A DNA stretch of 64,000 nucleotides, taken from the NCBI RefSeq assembly GCF_020906515.1, contig NC_085851.1:3348001-3412000 (forward strand), read 5' to 3'. Origin of the DNA: Vanrija pseudolonga (taxonomy: Eukaryota; Basidiomycota; Tremellomycetes; Trichosporonales; Trichosporonaceae). Positions 1 through 10,985 of the stretch are shown here, piece after piece (within the stretch, counting starts at the first letter, position 1; every line of letters begins with the position of its first letter). The notes below the pieces were generated by a model. That model was not told the origin of the DNA, searched no databases, and worked only from the letters and a program-made list of their open reading frames with translations. The position numbers and the translations under genes are program-made.

Positions 1-1919
1 CGGCTCGCAACCAGACGATTTACCGCCCGCCTCAACTTCAGCCTCAGATCCACCAGCAGGTTGTGGCGCAGAACCAGGTGCAGCATGGCTACTTTGCTTA
101 CGACCGCGCTCCGTACTGGACCCACCAGAGCCCCGCACGTGAAAACAACGTGAGTGATGGTTGTTTGTGGCGGTCGCGTGCGTGGCTGATACTGACGGAT
201 ATTCAAAGAGGCACAGGAATAACCTCGGGTCCCCGCTTTCCTCCGGCTCGCCCAGGCGCAACAGCCAGCACCAGCAGACCCAGTACGCCCTCGGTGACTT
301 TGCGGCACACACGACGTTTGCCATGCAGAACCCCCTGTCCTCTGGTTACGCGACGGCGGCAAACGTTCAGTACACCCTCGGTGGCACCTACCCTTACTCC
401 CCTTCTTCACACTACCCCTTCACCCCTCGCCAGTCTCGCCGCCACAGTGAGGACACTGGCGCAGCACGCAGCCAGCGTCTGGAAGAGTTCAGACAGCGCA
501 AGGGAAACCGTGCCGAGCTGGCGGTACGTTGGCGTGGCCAGCGGGAGCCGGTTACTGACACCGCGTGGCAGGAAATCTACGGAAGCATCTGCGAGTTTGC
601 GGGTGACCAGCATGGCTCGCGTTTTATCCAGAACAAGCTTGAGAGTGCCACTGCCGACGAGCGTGCCAAGGTCTTTGAAGAGATCATGCCCAATGCTTAT
701 CAGCTCATGACGGACGTTTTCGGAAACTATGTGATTCAAAAGCTCTTCGAGCACGGAGACCAGAACCAAAAGGCAGCTCTTGCCAAGAAGATGGAGGGCC
801 ATGTCCTCCAGTTGTCAATGCAGATGTACGGCTGCCGGGTGAGTGGCGTGGGGTCGGCTGTCTGGCGAGTGCTAACAGCCCTAGGTCATGCAGAAGGCAC
901 TCGAGCACGTCCTCGTCGACCAGCGCGAGAAGCTCATCGCCGAGCTCAATGGCCACATCATTGAGTGCGTCAAGTCCGCCAACGCCAACCACGTCATCCA
1001 GCGCCTCATCTCTCTCGACCCCCCAAGCTCTCTCACGGACGCCTTCGTCGGCCACGTCCATGAGCTGTCAACCCACTCGTTTGGCTGCCGCGTGCTCCAG
1101 AAGGCGTTCGAGGTGCTCCCACCCGAGAAGATCCGCCCTCTCCTCAACGAGATGCACAGCTGCTCACCCAAGCTCATGGTCGACCAGTTTGGAAGTGAGT
1201 CATCAAACGCAGTGGTGAACTAATCTGTCAGACTATGTTGTTCAAAGTGTCATCACCAACACCCCCGGCCGCGAGTACGACCGTGACAAGGTTGTCAACG
1301 AGATCAAGACGCGTGTGTTTGAGCGTGAGTGGCATTTGGGGGAGCTCGCACTCACCGTCCCAGTCAGTCGCCACAAGTTCGCCTCAAACGTCGTGGAGAA
1401 GGCTCTCAAGTTCTCTAGAGCCGAGGACCGCCGCGTCCTGATTGCTGAGATGATTGGTGACAAGGCCGAGGGTGCCGAGAACCGCATCGCCACTCTGCTC
1501 CGCGACTCGTACGGCAACTTCCCGGTCCAGACTGCTCTCGCCGAGGCCGACCCAGATCAGCGAGACAAGGTGAGCAGGCCATGGCTCTGGGGCAACCAGC
1601 GCTGACGTGACAGCTCCTCGCCATCATTGTCCCCCTCATGCCCAACCTCCGCCACACGCCATGCGGCCGTCGCCTGGAGGCCAAGATCACTGACTATGAG
1701 CAGAAGGGCATCATCCCTTCTCTCTCCAACTCGATCACCACGAGCTCGGCCAATTCGCCGGATCTCTCCACGGTCAACAGCGACAGCGAGGGCAGCGGCA
1801 AGAGAGACACGGCAGTGCCAAGTTACTCGACCAAGAGCTTCAAGCCGTCGACGGGCCGCCGTGTCGTGAGCTCGACCGACTCGCTCGACGAGGCGCAGGT
1901 TGTGACTCTGCTGGCCTAA
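1..1919 (+). CDS. Pumilio-family (PUF) RNA-binding protein, 3' part
   Basis: C-terminal part of a PUF protein; the 5' end lies left of the window. Exons by frame and splice sites: 1-149, 209-523, 572-838, 885-1194, 1232-1324, 1364-1569, 1614-1919 (TAA 1917-1919). A Q/S/P-rich, poorly structured segment comes first, then a series of Puf helical repeats with the usual recognition patterns: [59 protein letters not shown] and YGNFPVQ. These repeats bind UGUA-type elements in mRNA 3' UTRs, and the family usually represses or destabilises its targets in the cytoplasm. The tail after the last repeat is S/T-rich and low in complexity. Several intron junctions fall inside repeat units. Family assignment is very secure; which fungal PUF paralogue it is cannot be said from this part. 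Confidence 0.95.
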
Positions 1920-2747
1920 GTCCCCTAGCTGGATCTTTCATATCATGGCGGCTGAGCGGGGGCATAGCATTGGAGGAGGGTATAGGATGTCGGCGGTGAT
2001 AGCGAGGTGGCAGTAGATCCGAGACGACAGCAATGTTCCATACGATGACGACGATGACACCATTTCATGCTGCTTGATCAATGCACATCATGTTCGAGCG
2101 GAGCGGGGGGGAACTGAGTGGGTGGGAGCAAGTTAGCTCCGCCACGGTCGGCCAGCGGCCTACCACCACCCACTCAGCCAGTCAAGTCAAGGATCAAGGA
2201 TGTGGGAGCGAACATTTCGCCGAAGCGACAGGGCGAAGTCCCACGTGTTAAATGCCACACTGACGTACTCACGAGTGCTGACGGGATTATGAGCGGAGTT
2301 ATAAATCCAAAGAAAGTGGAAGCAAAGGGAAAAGCGGAAGTAAATTTCAGAAACTTTCGCCTGGGGTGTGAATCCTCGCTGGTAGCCCTCCCTGCTGCAG
2401 TCGGTCGGTCGCCTGCTCACTCGCTGCCAGTCCTTGGCTAGTGAACTTGGACGACGACAGTGCTTCTTCTTCATCCATCAAACATCTTGTGAGTAACGAC
2501 GAGCACAGTATCGACACTGGCGGAGCACTTGAGAGAACATTGGCGCTGACAACATTGCGCCTTGCCTTGCCTCGACCTCTACCGTTACCGTTTTCTCCCT
2601 CGCTCGCTACCTGCCCGCTACCACCCCTCGCCTCGAAACTTTTGCCTGCAACCTACCCCCTCCCCCTTTCCTCGACCTTTACTCCCCCTTTACACACTCT
2701 GCTACACACCTCACCGGCATCGCATCGCGCTTCTCACCCTCTAGAAA
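1920..2747 (+). promoter_or_regulatory. Intergenic: PUF 3' UTR and RPS1 promoter/leader
   Basis: No protein-coding gene is supported here. The left half is the 3' flank of the PUF gene. The right half leads into RPS1: a TATAAAT box at 2300-2306, then a strongly pyrimidine-rich leader from about 2560 to 2744. A CACGTG hexamer occurs at 2242-2247, but single copies are expected by chance at this base composition. Confidence 0.6.
2489..2744 (+). other. Candidate 5'-UTR intron of RPS1
   Basis: A consensus donor (GTGAGT at 2489) and a pyrimidine-rich tract ending in CTCACCCTCTAG at 2744 would place an intron immediately upstream of the RPS1 start codon, leaving only three bases between acceptor and ATG. 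Leader introns are common in fungal ribosomal-protein genes. This is inferred from splice-site pattern only. Confidence 0.45.
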
Positions 2748-3684
2748 ATGGCGGTTGGAAAGAACAAGCGCCTCTCGAAGGGCAAGAAGGGTATCAAGAA
2801 AAAGGTCGTTGACCCCTTCACCCGCAAGGGTTAGTGTCATTCTGGGAGGAGGACGAGTGAGGAGGACGACGGAGGGCGCGAGGAGGGAGAGCATGAGCGA
2901 TCATTGGAACACGCACTCACACTCTACACAGACTGGTACGACATCAAGGCCCCCTCCTTCTTCGAGAACCGCAACGCCGGCAAGACCCTCGTCAACCGCA
3001 CCCAGGGTCTCCGCAATGCCAACGACTCGCTCAAGGGCCGTGTCATCGAGCTCTCGCTCGCTGACCTCAACAACGACCAGGAGCAGTCCTTCCGCAAGAT
3101 CAAGCTGAAGGTCGAGGACGTTTCGGTGCGTTTTTCGAAAGATTTTTTCATCAGCCACAGCAAACTGACATTGTCTCTAGGGCAAGGCCTGCCTCACCTC
3201 GTTCAACGGCATGGACTTCACCACCGACAAGCTCCGCTCGCTCGTCCGCAAGTGGCAGACCCTCATTGAGGCCTCGGTCGACGTCAAGACCACCGACGGC
3301 TACATCCTCCGCCTCTTCGCCATCGGCTTCACCCAGCGCAACCGCAACCAGGTCAAGAAGACCACCTACGCTCAGTCGTCGCAGGTCCGCGAGATCCGCG
3401 CCAAGATGGTTGAGATCATCCGCCGTGAGGCTGAGGGCTCGGACCTCAAGGAGCTCGTCCAGAAGTTCGTCCCCGAGTCGATTGGCCGTGAGATCGAGAA
3501 GGCCTCCAAGGGCATCTACCCTCTCCACAACGTCTACATCCGCAAGGCCAAGATCGTCAAGGCCCCCAAGATCGACCTCTCCAAGCTCCTCGAGACCCAC
3601 GGTGACGCTGCCGACGCCGCCACCGGCTCCAAGGTCATCAAGGGCGGCGAGTTTGTCGAGCCTGAGCCTCTCGCCTCGGTCTAA
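2748..3684 (+). CDS. RPS1: 40S ribosomal protein eS1 (S1/S3a)
   Basis: Small-subunit ribosomal protein eS1, which sits near the mRNA exit site of the 40S subunit. Exons 2748-2829, 2932-3125, 3181-3684 give 259 residues, the normal family length. Family signatures are present: lysine-rich start [15 protein letters not shown], then [31 protein letters not shown] and the conserved [19 protein letters not shown] segment, with an acidic/hydrophobic end [11 protein letters not shown]. The ATG at 2748 is the first in the frame and directly follows a candidate leader-intron acceptor. The third-position C bias is very strong, as expected for a highly expressed gene. No anomaly seen. Confidence 0.98.
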
Positions 3685-5700
3685 GCATATGATGCTATAG
3701 CGCTTGGGTAGAGGTTGCATTGGCATGTATACTTATCGACATTGGACTGGAGAGTTGGGCAGGTGTGTGAGTGGGGGCGTGTGGTTGACAGGGAGACTTT
3801 GTTGCAGGACGTAGAGGTCGACGGGGCAAACGTGGCAGGTCATGCCGGAGGGCGTCTCGGAAGGGGCGACTGACTGGGGCGTGGGCGTTGTTCGTCCATG
3901 ACAACTACTCATGGCACGCTGCGTGTACGCCCTCGGCTTCTGCTGTGACGTTGGTGAGTGGGGATCGGCTGGGTCATCTCAGGCGTATGTGCAGGGCGAT
4001 CGCGTGCGTCTGGTGTCGGGTTTTGGGCTCTCGTCTCAGCGTTCGTGCCATCCACTCACCGGGTTTCATGTGCGTCGCCAGGAGCGTCGCGTGTGGCCAC
4101 GAGGCAACTACTGAGCTTGGTTTCAGTCAAAGCTGGCGCGCGCTGGCGACGGGCGGTGAAGAGTGCTGTCTCGGGCTGCTGCGGCTCTGGTGTGGTTGGT
4201 TCAGCAGCAGGCTCTGACGCTCGGACCTCATGCTCTTAGAATGTTCGGCCTGCTCAGTCTCGCAGCTGGCTGCACACAGCCTGCCCACTCTGTTGGTCCA
4301 GTGTCCACTGGCGTTCGTTGTCCAGCGTGCATATCCAGCATAGCATGCTCAGTGCCTCCGAGCGCTCAGAATGTTCAGCTATTCTCGTGTTCTGCACGAT
4401 CTGCACATTCTGCAGTTCTGCATTCAGTCCATCACGTCGCGTGGCGGCCTCGCGACTTTTGCGTGGCATTCATTAATCCCGCGAGCGCCATGGTTTGTCC
4501 TTCTCACCAGCCTTTCCGTACTCGTGTGATCGGTGCCACAGTGTGCAGTGCTACAAGGTTATGGCGGGCAGATCCTCCGGGCGTGCCTCGTCCGTTTGTC
4601 TCCTCTCGTAAGAGGAACGCGGAGGGGCCGAGTGGCACTGGGGTGGGCAATCGATGAGGTGAGGTGAGTGAGCGGGCCGCATGCAGCAGCCCGACTGGGC
4701 TGGGGCGACATGTGCTGCCGCGAGGGTATAAGGAATGCCCAGTTGTGCGGAGAGAGCGGAGAGAGTGAGTAGTGCGGCTTGGCCGTGTGGCTTCGGGTCG
4801 GGGTCGGTCGGTCCAGCAGTGCCAGCAGTGCCAGCAGTGAACAATTTTGCCCCTTTTGCCCCTTGATACCGTGTGTTACTTGTATTCAAAAGTGGCATAG
4901 TGGTAGTATGGTGTGGTCGCTGTGGCCGCCGTCGCTGTCGCCGTCTTTGCTCAGTTTCAGGCTCCTCAGGCACTGTAATCCAATGAGGAAGACAATGTGT
5001 GAACTAAGGCCGGGTGGGGGGGGGGGGTGGCCGTCTAGTTGCACTTGCCCGGTGTGGAAGTGTGTGAGTGTCCAAAAGTGCAAGTTGCGCCACAGTGCCC
5101 AGCCCACCCCAGCCCAGGCAAATACGCGCGCCGCAGTGGCTGTGCGTCCGTCGCGTCACACTCTGCGCGATGGCGGTATTTTGTTTGACCCTGGGCCAAA
5201 TCGCTCGGCGGCGAGACGCGTAGGGACGCGGGTGGGGGGTGCAGGTGCAACGCCACGATGGGACGACAACGACTGACGGCCAGTCTGCGTCTATGCACAT
5301 TGTCATTCATGCGCGTATGCACATACGCGACGAAACGCACGTCGGGATAAATGCATGCATCATTTGAGACAGGCTCAGCCAGCCCAGCCCAGCCCAGCCG
5401 TCGTAAGCCCGCCGCGCCGACACGCACGTCGCGACTGCTGCGGGCTTCGCGTGGCTCGTCGGGCACCCCTGACGCGTCCGACCGGGCTGCCCGTTCAGGG
5501 CCAGGACGTGAGTTGGCAGGAGAGCCAGAGGACAGGACAGACACCCACGCTTGCCCTATGCGAACGAACGAATGCGAGCCAGCGCTGCGAGCGTACAGGT
5601 GCATGCCTGGCTACATGCAGCAGTAGTAGCAGCAGCGCCGGCAACAGCGGCGGCGGCGCAGTAAGGCCAGGTGCATGCACAAGGTGCGCTTGCCACCAAG
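3685..5700. other. Gene-poor stretch with no supported gene
   Basis: About 2 kb between RPS1 and the MRN1 leader. Open frames here lack conserved motifs, consistent splice sites or coding-like third-position bias. I found no A-box/B-box pair for a tRNA and no mobile-element termini. A run of 12 G lies at 5016-5027. Related words around 'cagaatgttc' recur near 4235-4375, but they form no clear repeat. Confidence 0.5.
5016..5027 (+). repeat. G12 homopolymer
   Basis: Twelve consecutive G residues in the gene-poor region between RPS1 and MRN1. Its length may be unreliable in sequencing or variable between strains. Confidence 0.9.
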
Positions 5701-7101
5701 GCGGCGGCCACCACACGGCCACGGCCACGGCCACCACCACCACTACACCACTTGATTCATTCCAGCAGCCTTGGTTCAGCCTCCATTCCTTTTTGCCAAC
5801 AAGCCCTCGTCCTCACTCTCCTTCTCTCCATTCTCATTCTCATTCTCTCGTTCCAAGGCCCCTTCATTGCAAGGCTCGTCCGTTACTTGTCCCCCCTCTC
5901 GTCCCGACGTTCATTTCACCCACTTTGTCCTTCTGTCGACACGACGACAGCTCGACAACCAGGTGAGTGTGTACCCCGGCGCGCGCACATGGGCACCGCG
6001 ACACGCTGCAGCTTAGTTCGACGGCAATCAGCGTGTTTAGCACGCCCACCACCTCGTTGCGGCTTGCTTGCTTGCCCATTTACGCGTCCTGAGACATGCA
6101 CTGACAAGCGTCCTTGCTCTCCTTGCTCCTTGCTGCTTGTTGGCCTGGCACCAAATCTCAATCTCGATCTGGCCATACCGACCAACCCTCACCGCCCCCT
6201 CCCCCCCCCGCCGCCGCGTGCGTTACACCTCTGGTCGCCTCCATCACGTACCACCACCACCACCCTACCCCACCACCACCCGCCGCCGCCGCCCCTCGTT
6301 TGCTCACGCACCGCGCACTGTCCACTTGCCCCTCTTCGTCCTCGTTTCGCCGTCGCCTTCCCTGATCGACGTTCCATCTCTCTTCACTTGTCCATCTCAC
6401 CCCCTTGCTTCCTTCGCAATCACCAGTTCTGCTGTTTCTATCTCTACAACAACCTTGTGAGCATTGACGCGCGCGCCGCCCCTCAGCGCACTCTCCACAC
6501 ATGCCGCGCGCCTGTGTGCGCATGTGCCTGAGTGTCATCGCGCCCACCCACGTCTTCAACGAGCTGACAGTTGCCTCCCTCCTTGCTACTCGGCCTCGTG
6601 CTCGCTCCCGTTGTCTCTCGTCTCCACGTCCTCATCGTGGCACCTTTACGCGCCGCCACCATGCTGATCAACGACACCGCCGCCGTTTCGCTTCTCGCAC
6701 CCTTCCTGCAGACTCTACGCCGCGCCTCGTCGAACAGACCCAAGGCAATCTGGCCAATCTTCTCGTCGCCACGACACATCCCTTTCCTTCAGGCCGCCGT
6801 CCTCTGCCTCGCCTTTGCTTCGCCCCGGCCGCGCCTCCATCTTCGTTCGCTCAACCATTTCCTCTTCTGGTCCTCGCCTCGACGCATTGCCCTTTGCTCC
6901 ACGCGTGCTCGCTCTTTGCCACCCACGCTTTCCCCCTTCGACCCGGCAGTGGCGCGTTCCAACAACAATCCCCCGGTCGTTCTGTCGCTACATTGCCTCA
7001 GTCCGCCTTCCCTCGAGCCACACCGTCTTCAAGCCGACGTAAAGTTGCTCCCTGTTAACTCGTCTACACACTCCTTCACTACCACAAACGCATAGCCCCT
7101 A
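5701..7101 (+). promoter_or_regulatory. Long pyrimidine-rich promoter/leader of the MRN1-type gene
   Basis: From about 5750 the plus strand becomes rich in CT tracts with donor-like sites (GTGAGTGTG at 5962, TTGTGAGC near 6456) and acceptor-like sites (near 6713 and 6792). This suggests a transcribed leader of roughly a kilobase, possibly spliced, ahead of the start codon at 7102. It also contains a 144-codon upstream frame (6661-7095) listed separately. Transcript ends are not visible in sequence. Confidence 0.5.
6661..7095 (+). other. Upstream open reading frame in the MRN1 leader
   Basis: An ATG at 6661 sits in the context GCCGCCACCATG, a near-perfect Kozak match, and opens a frame of 144 codons ending TAG at 7093-7095, six bases before the main ATG at 7102. 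The peptide (starts MLINDTAAVSLLAPFL) is S/P/R-rich with no domain I recognise. It could be a regulatory uORF, sequence removed by leader splicing, or chance openness in CT-rich DNA. Confidence 0.35.
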
Positions 7102-9293
7102 ATGACCGAGTACACCCTTAACCGCCCAGGCGAGGCAGGACGCCTTGACCAGTACCCACGTTACCCTGGCCAGATGGGCTCCTCGCTCAACCTATTCCCG
7201 GCAGACTATGTTGGCGCCCTGACCGGTGCTCTAGGCCAGATTGACATCAACTCAATGGTGAGCCCCCCGCACCTACCGCGCCGCCCAACGAACAATAGCT
7301 AACTTTGCCAAGAGGTCGTTCCAGTCACCCAATCTCGCAGGGGAGCCGCTCGGTCTTGCGCCACCCGACCCGGGAAGCGTCGGACACTCGCCAGATTTCA
7401 GCAACGGAGACGCCTCGCGCCAGTATTTGGCCAACGGCCTTTCAGTTCCTGGCTCGACCTCGCCGTACGGACAGCCAGGTGTCGGTGGTGGTTTCCCTGG
7501 CTCCATGTCCCCCCTCTTGCCAAACGGTAACGGTCTCCAGGCCGCGGGTGTCCCCCAGGGTGGCTCGACCGGTGTGCCTAACGGCTCGTACGTGACGGTC
7601 GTACCCGGCTATGGCGTCGTGCCAACATTCCCTTTGATGGTGGGTAGTTCTTCGCGCCGATCATCCTCACTCTGGGTTTGATTGCTAACATTCCCGCAAA
7701 GGCCGCGACCGGCTTTGGTGGCCCCTTTACCAACCGCATGACTGGCAACTACGGCCCCGCGGCTGCTGCTGCCGCTGCCGCTGCCGCCGGCAACCTCACC
7801 GGTCGTACCGTCTACATTGGCAACATCCCAGAGGACGCCTCTGCCGACGAGCTCCTCAACCTTGTTCGCTTTGGTCCCATTGAGTCTGTCAAGATCTTAT
7901 CCGACAAGAGCTGTGTCTTCATCTCCTTCCTTGACGGTGCCACCGCCGCGGCCTTCTATGCCGATGCGGCCGTCAAGAAGCTCGCGCTCCGTGGCCAGGA
8001 GCTCCGCATTGGATGGGGACGCGAATCCAACCTCCCCACCTCGGTTGCCATTGCCGTCCAGTACAACCAGGCCACCCGTAATGTGTTCATTGGCGGTCTG
8101 ACCGACGAGGACACTGAACAGACCCTCCGTGCCGACTTGGTACGCTTTGGCGACATTGACCAGATCAAGATTGTCCGCGACAAGAACATTGCCTTTGTCC
8201 ACTTCCTCAGCATCTCGGTCGCCATGAAGGTTGTCAGTGCTCTCCCTCGCGAGGCGGCGTTCAAGACCAAGCGCGTCAGCTACGGCAAGGACCGCTGTGC
8301 CTACGTCCCCCGTGCCCAGCAGGCTGCCGTTCGCCAGGCTGTCGCCCAGGCTACCGCCGCTGTCCAGTCCCACACTGGACAGATGGGTGGTGCTTACGGC
8401 TACGGTGCTCCAGGCTACGGTGGCTATGGCTCGGCCTCGTTTGACGCCTCTGGGTACCCTACCGGCAGTGGCGGCTTCAGCCAGAACGGGTTCATGGACC
8501 CCGCTCAGATTGGCAACCGCTCCATCTACCTAGGCAACGTTGGCGCCGACACGACTGTCGAGGAGCTGTGCAACAACATTCGCGGTGGTGTCCTCGAGTC
8601 GATCAAGGTTCTGCCCGAGAAGAAGTGTGCATTCGTCACCTTTGTTGATCCTGCCGCCGCTCTCGCCTTCTTCAGGCATAGCGAGCAGAACCCTGTCACC
8701 ATTGCTGGCCGACGCCTCCGCATCGGCTGGGGCAAGGCTCTGGCCCCTGTCTCTCCCAAGCTTCTCCAGGAGGTGCAGCAGGGCGTCAGCCGCAATGTGT
8801 ACATTGGCCAGATCACCGACTTTGAAGTGTTCACTCAGGAGAAGCTGCGTGTGGACTTTAGCGAGTTTGGAGGTAAGCTAGTGGCTGTGGCAGGGTTTTA
8901 GCTGACATTTAGAAATCGAGCTCATCAACTTCCTCAAGGAGAAGCATGCCGCGTATGTCAACTTCACCACCATTGACGCTGCCCAAAAGGCGATTGCTGG
9001 TGTCAAGGGCAAGGACGACTATGCTACTCTGCGCATTGCCCACGGCAAGGACCGTTGTGGATACCCGCCCCGGCAACCGTGAGTGTGGCTTCTGACTGGT
9101 GTGCTGACTATGAAGCCGTTCGCAGGGCCAGCGTCGTGACCTCTCGCCCAGGACAAGCGACAATGACCCGATTGCTGCTGCCATTGCTGCTGCCGAGGCA
9201 TCCGCGGCTGACAACGCCGAGGATGACCTCGAGGCGATTCCCTCGCCGCCCGTCGACGTGCCATCACCGGCCGAGGCTGGTGCCGATGCTTAA
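7102..9293 (+). CDS. MRN1: Four-RRM RNA-binding protein, MRN1/S. pombe nrd1 type
   Basis: Exons 7102-7257, 7313-7639, 7702-8872, 8913-9078, 9116-9293 give about 665 residues. After a P/G/S-rich N-terminus and an alanine run come four RRMs. The RNP2-like motifs are TVYIGNIPED, NVFIGGLTDE, SIYLGNVGAD and NVYIGQITDF. The matching RNP1-like motifs are KSCVFISFLD, KNIAFVHFLS, KKCAFVTFVD and KHAAYVNFTT. The conserved R-I-G-W-G after RRM1 and RRM3 and YGKDRC / HGKDRCGY after RRM2 and RRM4 are hallmarks of the Mrn1/Nrd1 group, which binds mRNA and acts in post-transcriptional regulation and stress granules. The last intron acceptor was set at 9115 because it alone keeps the acidic C-terminal frame open to the TAA at 9291. 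The start follows a long leader with an upstream frame. Confidence 0.9.
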
Positions 9294-9718
9294 ACACGCA
9301 AACTGGCAGTGACTGCTGCTGCCCTATACCAATTCTAGAACTAGATAATCGCGCGTGTTGAAACGAAGGAGAAGCGCGACGGTGGCGATCTGCACCGCGC
9401 ATATACCTGCATGTGATACCGATAGTGACGAGAGGGAGATGGGGACGGCTGCGATGGCTGCGAGTGGCACATGTAGTAGCATCGAGCGGGCCTTTTTAAC
9501 CTTGCGGCGGCTAGTCTAGAAAGATGGGTTGGAGAGTGTCTGTCTGCTGTCGCGGAAATGTCTGACATGATCTATAGACGAGAGGCGTGGGGGGGTTGGG
9601 CGGAAAGGGCTTGGCAGGGCGAGTGGCGGGCCGGGAGTGACGGGCAAAGTTTGTCGCGGCAAAGAGGGCAGTACGCGTCGTCGTCGTTGTCGTGTCCGTC
9701 GTGTTGCCTCCGGCTGGC
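9294..9718. other. Convergent 3' ends of MRN1 and TVP15
   Basis: Short spacer between two convergent genes, expected to hold both 3' UTRs. I see no gene, RNA or repeat in it. Confidence 0.6.
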
Positions 9719-10668
9719 TTACTCGGTCGGCGCCTGCCAGACGGGCTGGGCCTCGGGGTCCGAGCCGCTCGGGGCCTGCATGGTACTGGGAGCCTCGAAG
9801 AGGTGGACAAAGTTGAGGGCGACGTAGACGACGCCGACGAACGCGACGACCGAGCCGCAGATCTGGAGGATGAGGTAGTTGTTGAGCATGAGGACGCCGA
9901 GGAGGATGTACACTGGAGCACACACGAGCGTCAGCGAGTGTGTGCGGTGGGGGTGGGGAGGGAGAGGCGGCGGTGGGAAGACATGGAGAGCACGCCACAC
10001 GGGATGCGCGTGTTGCGCTGCGCCCGCCTCCCACCGCCGCCTGGCCTCGCCCTGCGGGCTCGGCTACTACTCACACACGCCGCGGCCGATAAACGAGTGC
10101 AGGAACGATGCGTAAGAGTGCACCAGGGCTTTCTGCTGCTCGGTGGGCGAGACGACCTCGAGCGCGAGGATGATGGCGCCGGAGCTGGGCGTGTCAGCGT
10201 CAGCGAGCGGAGCGAGCTGGGAGCCCCGGGGGCAGGAGTGCGGCGGCGAGGGGGCGAGAGGGTACGAGGGGCACGACGGCGCTGCGCTGCTGTGCTCTGT
10301 GTCGTCGACACAGCAAGAGCCGAGCCGACCAGCCCCCACCCCCCGCGCCGCCCTCGCACGCCTCCGGCGTGCTCGTGCTCGACACACTCACAGCAGCTCG
10401 TAGATCCCGATAATGATGCTGCTGAACGTCAGGTGGATGAGCGAGCCGATACCGCCGGCAATGACGAAGCCGCCGACGGCGCTGGGGCGTCAGTACGGGC
10501 GAGGAGTGGTGCACGACGCGCGGCGACACGGCGGGCGTCGGGGCGGGGTCGCGCGTCGAGCCGAGATACACGCACATGTTGACGAGCCTGTGCTGTTAGC
10601 GTTACTCTGCAGTCTGCACACCCGACCCACCTCAACAGCTCGGCGGGGTTCTGCGTGAAGCGCTCCAT
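9719..10668 (-). CDS. TVP15: Tvp15-like Golgi/late-endosome membrane protein (COPI-associated family)
   Basis: Five small exons on the minus strand read from ATG 10668 to TAA 9719, about 147 residues. The N-terminus MERFTQNPAELLRLVNIAVG is followed by hydrophobic segments: IAVGGFVIAGGIGSLIHL, the stretch through SSIIIGIYELL and SGAIILALEV, then YILLGVLMLN and ICGSVVAFVGVVYVALNFV. This layout of about four membrane spans with a short cytosolic tail fits the COPI-associated/Tvp15 family of vesicle membrane proteins found with the Golgi t-SNARE Tlg2. Junctions were set by phase; one exon is only 12 nt (G CTC GTC AAC AT), giving RLVNIAVG. The final exon encodes the proline-rich tail ending VWQAPTE. 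Confidence 0.8.
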
Positions 10669-10985
10669 TTCGTCGTCGTGTGGGAAGAGGTAGGAGTAAT
10701 GTAATGAATGACAAGAAGGCGTTGCCACGACACGACGACAGCTATATGCTGTGCCTTTATCGCTGGCTCAGTTGGCTGATCGTCCCCGTCCGTCACCGCC
10801 GCTGTGCGCCGTGGCGGCAATGACGGAACGGCACAGGGCAACGACACGTCTCACTTTCCTGCTTCAGGGAAAGACACGTGCAAAAAAGTCTCGTATACTA
10901 GGTTTCATGCTACGACAGCCGCGCGCACTACGACGACGACGACAAATGCATAGAAAAAGGTATTAGTCTAGCCGGGTGCACGCTA
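10669..10985. other. Spacer upstream of TVP15
   Basis: Promoter side of TVP15 and 3' flank of the next minus-strand gene. A single CACGTG at 10875-10880 is the only recognisable word. No gene seen. Confidence 0.5.

Noticed and set aside
3685-5700. Possible tRNA or snoRNA genes in the gene-poor stretch.
   Set aside because: No GGTTCGANTCC-like B box with a fitting A box, no cloverleaf, and no clear C/D or H/ACA boxes by eye.
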